In this document: in pieces, positions 55,029 to 63,202 of the stretch
Layout of the letters: every line of letters begins with the position of its first letter
Position numbering within the stretch: position 1 is the first letter of the stretch
DNA from: Nocardioides sp. PD653-B2
GTDB taxonomy: Bacteria; Actinomycetota; Actinomycetes; Propionibacteriales; Nocardioidaceae
Length of the DNA: 64,000 nt
Reading direction: 5' to 3'
Assembly: GCF_002117935.1 (NCBI RefSeq)
Contig: NZ_BDJE01000037.1
Coordinates: 1-64,000 of the forward strand
The notes under the pieces: generated by a model
Seen by the model: only the letters and a program-made list of their open reading frames with translations
What the model was told of the DNA's origin: nothing
Databases searched by the model: none
Translations under genes and position numbers: made by a program

Positions 55029-55108
55029 CGGACCCCGTGACGGACCCCGTGACGGACCCAGTGACGGACCCCGTGACTGACCCAGCGACTGACCCAGTGA
55101 CTGAGTGG
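55025..55108 (+). repeat. 12-bp tandem repeat at the start of the HAD gene
   Basis: Seven units of gtgacggacccc type (55025, 55037, 55049, 55061, 55073, 55085, 55097), the last diverging, encoding VTDP repeats. Six units begin with GTG in frame, giving several possible starts, the first of which overlaps the serS stop. Confidence 0.85.
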
Positions 55109-55921
55109 ACACCACGACTGGTCGCGCTCGACATCGACGGCACCATCCTCAAGTGGATCGACGGCGGCGGCACCACCCGTGAGGAGATCTCACCGGCGGT
55201 GAAGGCCGCCGTGGGCCGGGCGCTCGACGCCGGCGCCCACGTGGTCCTCGCCAGCGGCCGCTCGCCGCACGGCATGACCGAGGTCGCCGACCTGCTCGAG
55301 CTCCACGGTCCCGGCCGGGACCGGCTCTGGATCGTGGCGTCCAACGGCGCCGTCGTGTTCCGCTACCCGCCGCTCGACGTCGTGCACGAGGAGAAGTTCG
55401 ACGCCCGCCCGGCGGTCGAGGCGATCCTCGACCGGCACCCGACCGCCCTGGTGGCGATCGAGGAGCGCGGGGTCGGCTACCGGGTGAACTCGCACTTCCC
55501 CGAGGGTGAGCTGTCGGGCGACATGATCCTGACCGAGATGGGCGACCTGCTGGCCAACGAGGTGAGCCGGGTGATCATCCGCGACCCGGCGTCGACCGCC
55601 GACGACTTCGTGAAGCTGGCCGCGGAGCTCGGCCTGCACGGCACCAGCTACGTCGTCGGCTGGACCGCCTGGCTCGACCTGGCCCCGGTCGGCGTCTCGA
55701 AGGCGTCCGGCCTCCAGCACGTCGCCGACCAGCTCGGCCTGACCGCCGACGACGCCCTGGCGGTCGGCGACGGCCGCAACGACCTCGAGATGTTCGCGTG
55801 GGCGCACCGCGGGGTGGCCATGGGCCAGGCGATCGAGGAGGTCATCGCCGCCGCGGACGACGTGACCGGCAGCGTCTACGAGGACGGCCTGGCGACCGAG
55901 CTCGACAAGTTCTTCGGATGA
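55025..55921 (+). CDS. HAD-superfamily hydrolase (Cof type)
   Basis: Phosphatase of up to 298 aa. Motif I DIDGT (D36 nucleophile, D38), motif II SGR, Lys in VGVSKASGL and motif [12 protein letters not shown] with a Cof-type cap. Substrates of such enzymes are sugar phosphates and cofactors. The N-terminal 28 residues are six to seven VTDP repeats whose GTG codons all could initiate. The first overlaps the serS stop, so coupling to serS is expected. The stop overlaps the next ATG (ATGA, 55918-55921). Confidence 0.9.
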   Translation: MTDPVTDPVTDPVTDPVTDPATDPVTEWTPRLVALDIDGTILKWIDGGGTTREEISPAVKAAVGRALDAGAHVVLASGRSPHGMTEVADLLELHGPGRDRLWIVASNGAVVFRYPPLDVVHEEKFDARPAVEAILDRHPTALVAIEERGVGYRVNSHFPEGELSGDMILTEMGDLLANEVSRVIIRDPASTADDFVKLAAELGLHGTSYVVGWTAWLDLAPVGVSKASGLQHVADQLGLTADDALAVGDGRNDLEMFAWAHRGVAMGQAIEEVIAAADDVTGSVYEDGLATELDKFFG

Positions 55922-57225
55922 CCCTCCCCGCGGTGGTCACCACCGAGCGGCTGACCCTGCCACTCTGGACGCCCGACGAGGCGGCCGACATCCGGGCCGG
56001 CCGCAGCCGCGCGGGCTGGCACCGCGACTACCCGCGCCCGGACGACCGCGACGCCGCGACGGTCTACCACCCGGGTGACCCCTGGGCGCCGCGGCACATC
56101 GTGCGCGGCGCCACGGCCCTGGGCTCGATCGGGTTCTTCGGCCCGCCCGAGCCGGCGCCCGACGGCGTGCCGGAGGCCGAGGTCGGCTACGGCCTGGTCG
56201 AGGAGGCCCGCGGCTGGGGCTTCGCGACCGAGGCGCTCACGGCGCTGCTCGCCGAGGCCGACGCGGCCGGCGTACGCGTCCGCGCCAGCGTCGTGCCGAC
56301 CAACAGGGCCAGCATCCGGGTGCTCGCGAAGTGCGGCTTCACCGAGCTGCGCGGCGCCAACGACGACGGAGAGCTGGTGATGGCCCGCCCCCTGCCGGGC
56401 ACCACGTTCATCGAGGCCCGACCGCGGCGGGCCTCGCGCCCGCGGCTGGTCGCCACCGACCTCGACGGCACCCTGGTCCGCTCGGACGGCACCGTGTCGG
56501 GCTACACCCACGACGTGCTGCTGGCGGTCGAGCGGCTCGGCGTCCCCGTCGTCTTCGTCACGGGCCGGCCGCTGCGCTGGGCCGAGGAGGTCTTCGAGTA
56601 CGTCGGCGAGCACGGCCTCGCCGTCGTCTCCAACGGCGCGCTCGTCTGGGACGTCGCCCGCCACGACGTGCACCTGCTCCGCCCGATCGAGCCCGAGCTC
56701 GGCCTGGACGTCTGCGCCCTGCTGCGCGAGGCGGTCCCCGGCACGACGTTCGCGGTCGAGACCCTCGACGGCATCGGCCTCGAGCCGGAGTTCCTCGAGC
56801 GGCACCCGGTCCCCGATGGGGCCCGGCGCGGCCCGGTGGAGGAGCTCTTCGACCAGCCGGCGGTCAAGCTGCTCGCCCGCCACGAGGAGCTCGGCCCCCA
56901 GGAGTTCTGGGACCTCGCCGAGGCGGCCGTCGACGGACGCCTGGTCATCACCTGGTCGTCGGCGACCTCGCTGCTCGAGATCAGCGCGCCGGGCGTCACC
57001 AAGGCCTCGACCCTCGAGCTGCTGTGCGCCGACGTCGGCGTCGACGCGGCCGACGTGATCGCGTTCGGTGACATGCCCAACGACCTGCCGATGCTCACCT
57101 GGGCCGGCACGTCGTACGCCATGGCCGACGCCCACCCCACCGTCGTCGAGGCCGCCGACCACGTCGCGCCCGGGCACGACGAGGACGGCGTCGCGCAGGT
57201 GCTGGCTGGTGTCTTCAACCTGTGA
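55918..57225 (+). CDS. GNAT acetyltransferase fused to a Cof-type HAD phosphatase
   Basis: Two-domain protein of 435 aa. Residues 1-165 form a GNAT fold with the acetyl-CoA loop seen in GYGLVEEARGWGFATEAL and the end VVPTNRASIRVLAKCGF. From residue 178 a second HAD phosphatase begins (DLDGT with D181/D183, VTGRPLRW, GVTKASTLELL, FGDMPNDLPML). The HAD part is related to the protein just upstream. Intact frame across the junction, no stop or duplicate start. Acetylation and dephosphorylation of one substrate is a plausible but unproven idea. Confidence 0.88.
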   Translation: MTLPAVVTTERLTLPLWTPDEAADIRAGRSRAGWHRDYPRPDDRDAATVYHPGDPWAPRHIVRGATALGSIGFFGPPEPAPDGVPEAEVGYGLVEEARGWGFATEALTALLAEADAAGVRVRASVVPTNRASIRVLAKCGFTELRGANDDGELVMARPLPGTTFIEARPRRASRPRLVATDLDGTLVRSDGTVSGYTHDVLLAVERLGVPVVFVTGRPLRWAEEVFEYVGEHGLAVVSNGALVWDVARHDVHLLRPIEPELGLDVCALLREAVPGTTFAVETLDGIGLEPEFLERHPVPDGARRGPVEELFDQPAVKLLARHEELGPQEFWDLAEAAVDGRLVITWSSATSLLEISAPGVTKASTLELLCADVGVDAADVIAFGDMPNDLPMLTWAGTSYAMADAHPTVVEAADHVAPGHDEDGVAQVLAGVFNL

Positions 57226-57234
57226 TCTGTTGAG

Positions 57235-57834
57235 ATGGGTGTCGTGTCCGTGACCCGCCACCTCCGACTCCTGACGGCCGCCCTGCTGCTCGCCGGGTCG
57301 GGTGCCGTCGCCCTCGGCACTCCCGCAGCCACGGCCGCGGCGCCGCGCTGTCCCGACGACGGCGCGTCGATCCAGACCCACACCATGGACGCCGACGACG
57401 TCTTCACCGGCTCGGTGACCGACCGTGCGCGGGAGGGCGACCAGGTCGTCTACACCGTCGCCGTCGACCGGGTCTACAAGGGCGACGTCGACATCCCGGA
57501 GGTCTCGGTCACCACCGACCGTGCGGCCCGGGCGTGCGGCCTCCCGGACCTGGCGACGGGCTCGCCGTACGTCTTCTTCACGAGCGGCGAGGACCTCTCC
57601 ACGGCGGCCGCCAGCGGCACCGCCGAGGCCACCGAGGCCCGGGTGGCCCGGCTCGTGCGACTCCTCGGTGAGGGCCGGGCACCGACCCCCCCGGAGCCGG
57701 ACACGGCGACCTTCACCCGGGTGGCCGGCGCGCCGACCAGCCTGGAGCGGGTCGCAGCGCCGGGCCTGGCGCTGGTGATCGTGGGCCTGCTCGGCCTCGG
57801 TCTCGCGGCCGGCCTCGACCGGCGTCGGGCCTGA
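57235..57834 (+). CDS. exported protein with C-terminal membrane anchor
   Basis: Protein of about 199 aa. N-terminal signal peptide (LLTAALLLAGSGAVALGTPAAT, cleavage likely after an AxA), extracellular domain with three cysteines and strand-rich NTR/TIMP-like features (DDVFTGSVTDR, VVYTVAVDRVYKGDV, GSPYVFFTSG), then a Pro-rich linker, a membrane helix (LALVIVGLLGLGLAAGL) and DRRRA as stop-transfer. The start is uncertain: ATG 57235 or GTG 57247. The domain match is my own structural guess. It is convergent with bpa, 1 bp apart. Confidence 0.7.
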   Translation: MGVVSVTRHLRLLTAALLLAGSGAVALGTPAATAAAPRCPDDGASIQTHTMDADDVFTGSVTDRAREGDQVVYTVAVDRVYKGDVDIPEVSVTTDRAARACGLPDLATGSPYVFFTSGEDLSTAAASGTAEATEARVARLVRLLGEGRAPTPPEPDTATFTRVAGAPTSLERVAAPGLALVIVGLLGLGLAAGLDRRRA

Positions 57835-57835
57835 G

Positions 57836-58420
57836 CTACAGGTACATCCCGCCCGAGTCGCCGGGCGCCGCGGGCTGTTGCCCGCCCTGCTCGCCGGCCC
57901 CGGCCTGGGGTGGCGCCATGCCCTGCGGCAGTGCGCGCCGGATCTGCTCGAACTGCGCCCGCGACGCCATCTGCTGGGCGTAGATCGCGGTCTGGATGCC
58001 GTGGAAGAGCCCCTCGAGCCAGCCGACCAGCTGGGCCTGGGCGATCCGCAGCTCGCCGTCGGACGGCGTGGCGTCCTCGCCGAACGGCAGGGTCAGCCGC
58101 TCCAGCTCCTCGACCAGCTCGGGCGCCAGGCCGGCCTCGAGCTCCTTGATCGAGGCCTGGTGGATCTCCTTGAGCCGGTTGCGGCTCGCCTCGTCGAGGG
58201 GCGCGGCCTTCACCTCCTCGAGCAGCTGGCGGATCATGCTCCCGATCCGCATCACCTTGGCGGGCTGCTCGACCAGGTCGGTGATCGAGCTCCCCTCCTC
58301 CGCGTCGCCCGGGTCGGCGCCCTGGCCCTGGAGGGCGGAGGCGGGCACGGCGCCGATCGGCTGGCCGTCCGGCCCGATGATCACGACGTGCTGCTCCTGC
58401 GTGTCCGGCTGCTCGCTCAT
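57836..58420 (-). CDS. bpa: bacterial proteasome activator Bpa/PafE
   Basis: ATP-independent 20S proteasome activator of 194 aa, forming a dodecameric ring. The conserved helical core is visible: LVEQPAKVMRIGSMI, EVKAAPLDEASRNRLKEIH and LRIAQAQLVGWLEGLFHGIQTAI. The C-terminal docking tail is GGMYL, where the mycobacterial form ends GQYL, so it keeps the Tyr-Leu that enters the proteasome pocket. Leaderless (TACCGT 6 nt upstream on the minus strand). Its presence implies a 20S proteasome in this organism. Confidence 0.93.
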   Translation of the reverse strand: MSEQPDTQEQHVVIIGPDGQPIGAVPASALQGQGADPGDAEEGSSITDLVEQPAKVMRIGSMIRQLLEEVKAAPLDEASRNRLKEIHQASIKELEAGLAPELVEELERLTLPFGEDATPSDGELRIAQAQLVGWLEGLFHGIQTAIYAQQMASRAQFEQIRRALPQGMAPPQAGAGEQGGQQPAAPGDSGGMYL

Positions 58421-58449
58421 GGGCCCACGGTATCCGCCGGCCAGCGACC

Positions 58450-59427
58450 TCAGATCGTCAGGAGGATCTTGCCGCTGTGCTCGCCCGACTCCATCAGGGC
58501 GTGCGCGGCTGCCACGTCCTCGAGCGGCATGGTGCCGTGCACCACGGGCCGCACGAGCCCGGCGGAGACCAGCGGCCAGACGTGCTCGACGACGGAGGCG
58601 CAGATCGCGGACTTCTCGTCGACCGGGCGGGAGCGCAGCGCCGTCGCGATCACCGCGCCGCGCTTGCGCAGCAGCGTGTTGATGTCGAGCTCGCCCTTCG
58701 AGCCGCCCTGCATCCCGATGATGACCAGCCGGCCCTCGATGGCGAGGACGTCGACGTTGCGGCCGAGGTACTTCGCCCCCATGTTGTCGAGGACGACGTC
58801 CGCGCCGTACCCGTCGGTGGCCTCTCGCACGACCTCGACGAAGTCCTGGTCGCGGTAGTTGATCGTCACGTCGGCGCCGAGCGCCGCGCAGGCGGCGAGT
58901 TTCTCGGCGGTGCCGGCCGTGGTCAGCACCGTCGCGCCGAGCTGGTGGGCGAGCTGGATCGCGAAGGTGCCGATGCCGCCCGCCCCACCGTGCACGAGGA
59001 ACGTCTCGTGCGGCTTGAGCCCCGCGACCATGAAGACGTTCGACCACACGGTGGCCGCCACCTCGGGCAGCGCGGCCGCGTGGACCAGGTCGACGCCGTC
59101 CGGCACCGGCATCAGCTGGCCGGCCGGTACGGCGACCTTCTCGGCGTACCCGCCCCCGGCGAGCAGTGCGCACGCCGGGTCGCCGACGCTCCAGCCGGTG
59201 ACGCCCTCGCCGAGCGCCGCGACCGTGCCGCTGCACTCCATCCCGATCACCGGGGAGGCGCCGGGCGGCGGGGGGTAGAGGCCCTGTCGCTGCAGCAGGT
59301 CGGCCCGGTTCAGCCCGGCCGCGACCACGTCGAGGACGACCTCACCCGGCCCCGGCGTGGGGTCGGGCAGCTCGCCCACGGACAGGACTTCGGGGCCGCC
59401 GGCACCGTCGGCGATCACAGCACGCAT
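58450..59427 (-). CDS. NAD(P)H quinone oxidoreductase, zeta-crystallin/PIG3 type
   Basis: Medium-chain dehydrogenase/reductase of 325 aa without zinc-ligand cysteines. GroES-like N-terminus (AAGLNRADLLQRQGLYPPPPGASPVIGMECSG), dinucleotide loop VHGGAGGIGTFAIQLA and NYRDQDF. The PIG3 subgroup reduces quinones by NADPH. Leaderless ATG (TAGGCT 7 nt upstream). It is 29 bp upstream of bpa on the same strand but has its own promoter; bpa does too. Confidence 0.92.
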   Translation of the reverse strand: MRAVIADGAGGPEVLSVGELPDPTPGPGEVVLDVVAAGLNRADLLQRQGLYPPPPGASPVIGMECSGTVAALGEGVTGWSVGDPACALLAGGGYAEKVAVPAGQLMPVPDGVDLVHAAALPEVAATVWSNVFMVAGLKPHETFLVHGGAGGIGTFAIQLAHQLGATVLTTAGTAEKLAACAALGADVTINYRDQDFVEVVREATDGYGADVVLDNMGAKYLGRNVDVLAIEGRLVIIGMQGGSKGELDINTLLRKRGAVIATALRSRPVDEKSAICASVVEHVWPLVSAGLVRPVVHGTMPLEDVAAAHALMESGEHSGKILLTI

Positions 59428-59442
59428 GGCTGCGAGCCTAGG

Positions 59443-59805
59443 TCAGTCCTCGTCGAAGGTCTCGCCGGTGTGGTCGACCCCGCTGTCGTCGGGCACGTCG
59501 ACCTCGACGCCGTCGACGACGGGGTCCGGCGCGTCGGCCGGCCGGTCCCAGCCGTCGGCGAGCGCCTGGACCCGGGACGCGAGCGCCTCGATCATCTCCG
59601 GGTCGGCGTCCCGAGAGCCGGCCGCGTAGCCGAGGAGGTAGGTGGTGATCGGCGCCGCCGGTCGGGCCACGTTGTGGGCCGCGACCCGGGCCAGGTCCAG
59701 CACCAGCCCTTCGTCGACCTCGGTGTCGACGTCGAGCAGGTCACTCACTTCGTCGATCCAGTCGTGGAGGTTCACGGGGACAGATTTCCCGGAACCACCA
59801 CGCAT
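59443..59805 (-). CDS. DUF6457 protein, MobA-associated
   Basis: Protein of 120 aa. Short basic N-terminus then helical DWIDEVSDLLDVDTEVDEGLVLDLARVAAHNVARPAAPITTYLLG, the known family core, and an acidic tail. ATG at 59805 has AGGGG 6 nt upstream. It sits 9 bp downstream of mobA, and the domain is often fused to or next to MobA in actinobacteria, so a role in molybdenum cofactor handling is inferred. Confidence 0.82.
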   Translation of the reverse strand: MRGGSGKSVPVNLHDWIDEVSDLLDVDTEVDEGLVLDLARVAAHNVARPAAPITTYLLGYAAGSRDADPEMIEALASRVQALADGWDRPADAPDPVVDGVEVDVPDDSGVDHTGETFDED

Positions 59806-59814
59806 TCGCAACCC

Positions 59815-60417
59815 CTAGAGCCCCGGCGGGTCGGCCTGGAGGTCCCGCAGGTCGGCCCACGTGTCGACATCGCGACCCTCGTCGGCCTCCGGTGCGACGT
59901 CGGCCAGGTCGAGGCCGCCGATCAGCCGGTGCAGCGCCATCGCGTGCTGGCCCTCGTGGTCGGGCCGGATCCGGTCGAGCACCGCGGCGTCGAGAACGCC
60001 GGCCAGCTGGCGCCGCCCGGACGCGTCGGTCAGGAAGGCGCCGTCGTGCCCGGCCGCGGCCTCGTGCAGGCGGCGGAACGTCCACGGGCTCACCCAGGGC
60101 ATGTCCACGGCGAGCACGCCGAGGGTGGTCGGCTCCCGGACCAGGGCGTCGCGGCCCGTGAGCAGGGCGGCGACCGGGCCGCCGTACCGCGGGTTCTCGC
60201 GGGTGAAGGTCACCGGCCGCGTGGTCGGCACCGGGTCGCCCACCACGACCACCTCGGAGGCGTCCACCAGCGCCTCGATGGCGTGCTCGAGCAGGGTGCG
60301 CCCGAGGTACTCCACCGAGGCCTTGTCGGCGCCGTCCAGCCGGACCGCGCGGCCGCCGGCGAGCAGCACCGCGCAGAAGCCGGGCCCGTAGTCGCCTGGG
60401 TCTGCGGGGAGCACCAT
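59815..60417 (-). CDS. mobA: molybdenum cofactor guanylyltransferase MobA
   Basis: Nucleotidyltransferase of 200 aa attaching GMP to molybdopterin to form the bis-MGD-type cofactor. The GTP loop reads LLAGGRAVRLDGADKA, a variant of the LAGGxSxRMGxDKA motif in which the usual Met is Leu. The second motif is VLAVDMPWVSP, and GRRQLAGVLDAAVL follows. First gene of a two-gene unit with the DUF6457 protein, divergent from the nitrilase gene by 35 bp. Confidence 0.88.
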   Translation of the reverse strand: MVLPADPGDYGPGFCAVLLAGGRAVRLDGADKASVEYLGRTLLEHAIEALVDASEVVVVGDPVPTTRPVTFTRENPRYGGPVAALLTGRDALVREPTTLGVLAVDMPWVSPWTFRRLHEAAAGHDGAFLTDASGRRQLAGVLDAAVLDRIRPDHEGQHAMALHRLIGGLDLADVAPEADEGRDVDTWADLRDLQADPPGL

Positions 60418-60452
60418 GTCCCGGAGTCTCCCACTGCTGGCAGGCTAGGGCT

Positions 60453-61217
60453 GTGTCCACCCTCACCGTCACCCTCGTGCAGCACGCGTCCGGCCTCGAG
60501 CCGGCCTCGAACCGGGCGCTCCTCGGCGAGCTGACCCCGACGGACACCGACCTGGTGGTCTTCCCGGAGGCGTTCGCCCGGGACTTCGGCGAGGCCGGCT
60601 CCGACGTCGGGCCGTACGCCGAGCCGCTCGACGGCGCCTTCGCCACGGAGGTCGCGCGCGTGGCCGCCGAGCGCGGCACCACCGTGGTGGCCGGGATGTT
60701 CGAGTCCGGCAGCGACCCCGAGCGCCCGTTCAACACGCTCGTGGCCCGTGGCACGGCCGCGGCGTCGTACCGCAAGATCCACCTCTACGACTCCTTCGGC
60801 TACCGGGAGTCCGACCGGCTCAGCGCCGGCCCCCTCGAGCCCGCCGTGGTCGAGGTCGGCGGCTTCGCGGTCGGCCTGATGACCTGTTACGACCTGCGCT
60901 TCCCCGAGCTCGCTCGCGCGCTCGTCGACGCCGGCGCCGAGGTCCTCGTGGTGTCGGCGGCCTGGGTCGCGGGCCCGCGCAAGGTCGACCACTGGCGCAC
61001 CCTGGTGACGGCCCGGGCCGTGGAGAACACCGTGTTCGTGGTCGCGGTCGGCCAGCCCGGGCCGCGCTACACCGGCCACTCGATGGTCGTGGACCCCCTC
61101 GGCGACGTGCTCGTCGAGGCCGGCGCCGACGCCGCGGTGCTCACCGCGACGCTGGAGCGCGAGAGCCTCGACACGGCGCGGAGGACCAACCCCTCGCTGG
61201 CCAACCGGCGTCTGTAA
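60453..61217 (+). CDS. carbon-nitrogen hydrolase (Nit2-type nitrilase superfamily)
   Basis: Amidase of 254 aa with the Glu-Lys-Cys triad: E39 in VVFPEAF, K108 in YRKIHLYDSF, C145 in MTCYDLRFPE. The surroundings fit the omega-amidase/Nit1-Nit2 branch, which hydrolyses omega-amides or deaminated glutathione-like compounds. GTG start with only a weak -10 (CAGGCT, 6 nt upstream). The membrane protein gene follows after 11 bp and may be co-transcribed or use its own TAACCT element. Confidence 0.92.
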   Translation: MSTLTVTLVQHASGLEPASNRALLGELTPTDTDLVVFPEAFARDFGEAGSDVGPYAEPLDGAFATEVARVAAERGTTVVAGMFESGSDPERPFNTLVARGTAAASYRKIHLYDSFGYRESDRLSAGPLEPAVVEVGGFAVGLMTCYDLRFPELARALVDAGAEVLVVSAAWVAGPRKVDHWRTLVTARAVENTVFVVAVGQPGPRYTGHSMVVDPLGDVLVEAGADAAVLTATLERESLDTARRTNPSLANRRL

Positions 61218-61228
61218 CCTTCCTCGAC

Positions 61229-62290
61229 GTGTCCAGGTCCGCCCCGCGTCGTCGAGCCGAGCGGCCGGTGTCGCGGCGCGAGCTCGGCGGCCTGGACCTG
61301 CAGGCCCGGGCCGAGCGCATCGCCAGCTCGCGCGCGCCGGTGGTCGCCTGGGTGCTGATCGTGGCCGCGGGCCTCGGCGCGCTGGCCGCATGCGTGGCCG
61401 ACCAGGGGCAGGGCTACCTGTGCGGCGCGGGCTCGGTCGCGATCGTCACGGCGTACTCCTGGGCGCTCGCCGCCCGCACCGGCGGCCGGCCCGTGGTCGT
61501 CGGCTTCGTCGCGCTCGTGCTCGGTGTGGTCGTGGTGGTCAGCGACGACGACTCCCTGCGGACCGGTGCCGCCGTCTTGACCTGTGTCGTCTCGGCGGTG
61601 CTGGCCGTGATGGCGACGGTCCCGGCCGTCCGCTTCGTGCACGCCGTCCGCGAGGTCGTGATCGCCGTGCTGATCGCGGCGGTGGGCGCGCTGGCCACGG
61701 TCGGCTTCGAGCCGGTGGTCACCGTGGCCCGGTTCGAGTACGTCACCCTCGGGCTGGCCCTCCTCGGCGCCCTGACGGTCGTCTACCGCCTCGGCGCCGG
61801 GCTCCACGGGCTGGGCCGCCGCGGCGCGATGACGGTCCTGATCGGGACCGCCGTGCTCGCGCTGACCCTGGTGTACGCCGAGATCCTGCGCCGCTACGGC
61901 ACCCCCACGCTGGTCGACAACCTGCTCGACGTCGTGGCCTGGAGCCGGGACAACCTCGGCGCCTTCCCGCGCCCGATCGAGACGGTCCTCGGCATCCCGG
62001 CCCTCGCCTGGGGCACCCACATGCGGGCCCGGCGCCGTCAGGGCTGGTGGGTCTGCGCCTTCGGGGTCGCCGCGACCATCCCGGTCGCGAACGCGTTGGT
62101 GAACCCGTCGATCACGCTGGTCGAGAGCGGCCTGTCGGTCCTGTACGGCGTCGTCGTCGGGCTGCTGATCGGCTTCGCCGTGATCCGCCTCGACCTCGCG
62201 ATCACCGGTCCCCGCGGTCGCCGCGGTCGCCGGGCCGAGGAGGCGGGGGCGCTCCGGCCCGAACCGGCTCGCACCCGTCCGCTCCTCTAG
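61229..62290 (+). CDS. multi-pass membrane protein of unknown function
   Basis: Protein of 353 aa with an Arg-rich cytosolic N-terminus (residues 1-37) and about nine hydrophobic segments, plus a basic tail (GPRGRRGRRAEEAG). A hydrophilic loop RRYGTPTLVDNLLDVVAWSRDN lies between helices near residue 225. No family recognised. GTG start 8 nt after TAACCT (61215-61220). Confidence 0.75.
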   Translation: MSRSAPRRRAERPVSRRELGGLDLQARAERIASSRAPVVAWVLIVAAGLGALAACVADQGQGYLCGAGSVAIVTAYSWALAARTGGRPVVVGFVALVLGVVVVVSDDDSLRTGAAVLTCVVSAVLAVMATVPAVRFVHAVREVVIAVLIAAVGALATVGFEPVVTVARFEYVTLGLALLGALTVVYRLGAGLHGLGRRGAMTVLIGTAVLALTLVYAEILRRYGTPTLVDNLLDVVAWSRDNLGAFPRPIETVLGIPALAWGTHMRARRRQGWWVCAFGVAATIPVANALVNPSITLVESGLSVLYGVVVGLLIGFAVIRLDLAITGPRGRRGRRAEEAGALRPEPARTRPLL

Positions 62291-62332
62291 GGCGAGTGAC
62301 GAGTACCTGTCGGTAACGGCTAGGTTCGCAGC

Positions 62333-62563
62333 ATGGCTCGTGAACAGGTCACCGAGATCGTCGCCGAGATGGTCGCCAACGTGATGAGCGTGAGCGTGGC
62401 TGTCGGCGACCCGGTCGCGCCGGGTGACACCGTGGTGCTCCTGGAGTCGATGAAGATGGAGATCCCGGTCCTGGTCGAGGCCCCGGGCACGGTGCGGGCG
62501 ATCAAGGTCGCGCCCGGTGACGTCGTCCAGGAGGGCGACGTGCTCGTCGAGATCCTGCACTGA
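62333..62563 (+). CDS. standalone biotinyl carrier protein
   Basis: Small biotin-attachment domain of 76 aa, about half the size of AccB. The biotinyl lysine is K41 in LESMKMEIPV, followed by the mirrored glycine turns typical of the hammerhead fold. It resembles mycobacterial TB7.3 (Rv3221c). It may serve a multi-subunit acyl-CoA carboxylase whose alpha subunit is elsewhere. Leaderless ATG (TAGGTT at 62321-62326). Its stop lies at the promoter of the following tRNA. Confidence 0.9.
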   Translation: MAREQVTEIVAEMVANVMSVSVAVGDPVAPGDTVVLLESMKMEIPVLVEAPGTVRAIKVAPGDVVQEGDVLVEILH

Positions 62564-62581
62564 CGACTCCGCGCGGCCCTT

Positions 62582-62587
62582 TAGACT
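62582..62587 (+). promoter_or_regulatory. -10 element of tRNA-Ser(UGA)
   Basis: TAGACT with a CTGACG -35-like box overlapping the stop of the biotin carrier gene (62560-62565, spacer 16). Start expected near 62594. Confidence 0.5.
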
Positions 62588-62597
62588 CGTGCCTGCA

Positions 62598-62615
62598 CCG
62601 GACCCGCGGGTCCGG
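62598..62615 (+). repeat. perfect 18-bp palindrome in the tRNA-Ser(UGA) leader
   Basis: ccggacccgcgggtccgg, perfectly self-complementary, ending 4 bp before the mature tRNA. It could guide 5' processing or bind a dimeric factor. Confidence 0.6.
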
Positions 62616-62619
62616 GCAC

Positions 62620-62707
62620 GGAGGGGTGCCGGAGCGGCCGATCGGAACCGCCTTGAAAGCGGTCGTAGGGAGACCTACCGCGGGTTCGAATCCCGCCCCC
62701 TCTGCCA
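62620..62707 (+). tRNA. tRNA-Ser (anticodon UGA)
   Basis: Class II tRNA with long variable arm. Acceptor GGAGGGG pairs with CCCCTCT (first pair G-U), discriminator G and encoded CCA at 62705-62707. Anticodon stem ACCGC/GCGGT with loop CTTGAAA, anticodon TGA at 62654-62656. T-arm GGTTCGAATCC present. Confidence 0.97.
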
Positions 62708-62710
62708 GGT

Positions 62711-63094
62711 CTACTCGGAGCCGCCGAGCTCCAGCTCGACCTCGTCGTACGCCAGGTCGTGGAGCCGCTGCCCGTGCCGGGCGATATCGACCGCCAGCCG
62801 GTGCAGCTCGCCTCGGACCTGCTCGACCCGGGGGCTCTCGAGCACCTGGGGTCCGAGGGCGCTCAGCCGGCTGAGCAGGGCGGTCCGCTCGCGGAGCATC
62901 GTGCCCTCGCGCGCGGCCAGCGAGCCCTCGCCGGGGGTGGCCGCCTCGGCGACGAGCACGTCGCGGACGGCGGCCATCCGCTGGCGGACGGCCCAGCGCC
63001 AGCTGCCGAGTGCGGCCGTGGGCTGGCGCGGGGCGTCGAGGGCCTGCTGGAGGCCGTGCAGGGCGGTGGTCATCCCGGAGCTGGTGACGGTCAT
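62711..63094 (-). CDS. small helical protein of unknown function
   Basis: Protein of 127 aa with mostly helical, Ala/Leu/Arg-rich sequence. A possible coiled coil spans VEQVRGELHRLAVDIARHGQRL, and WRWAVRQRMAAVRDVL lies earlier. No cysteines, signal or membrane segments. ATG at 63094 with GGGAGG 5 nt upstream. It ends 3 bp from tRNA-Ser(UGA), so its transcript runs towards the tRNA from the opposite side. No family recognised. Confidence 0.7.
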   Translation of the reverse strand: MTVTSSGMTTALHGLQQALDAPRQPTAALGSWRWAVRQRMAAVRDVLVAEAATPGEGSLAAREGTMLRERTALLSRLSALGPQVLESPRVEQVRGELHRLAVDIARHGQRLHDLAYDEVELELGGSE

Positions 63095-63202
63095 CGAAGC
63101 CTCCCGGCGGCACGGAGGAGGGTGAACTCCGAGTGTCACCCCGCCGGGGTCTCCCGACAACCCGGTGACCGCCCCCAATGCGGTGTCTTGTTCAATCAAG
63201 CC

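Noticed and set aside
55025..55108. Phase-variable (frame-shifting) repeat
   Set aside because: The unit is 12 bp, so gain or loss of units never changes the frame.
59806..59811. TTG start two codons upstream for the DUF6457 gene
   Set aside because: ATG at 59805 has a well-spaced AGGGG; the TTG has none.
62502..63113. Frame with GAGFEPAVG-type peptide on the minus strand
   Set aside because: This peptide is the well-known antisense translation of a tRNA T-arm (tRNA-Ser UGA). Not a protein.
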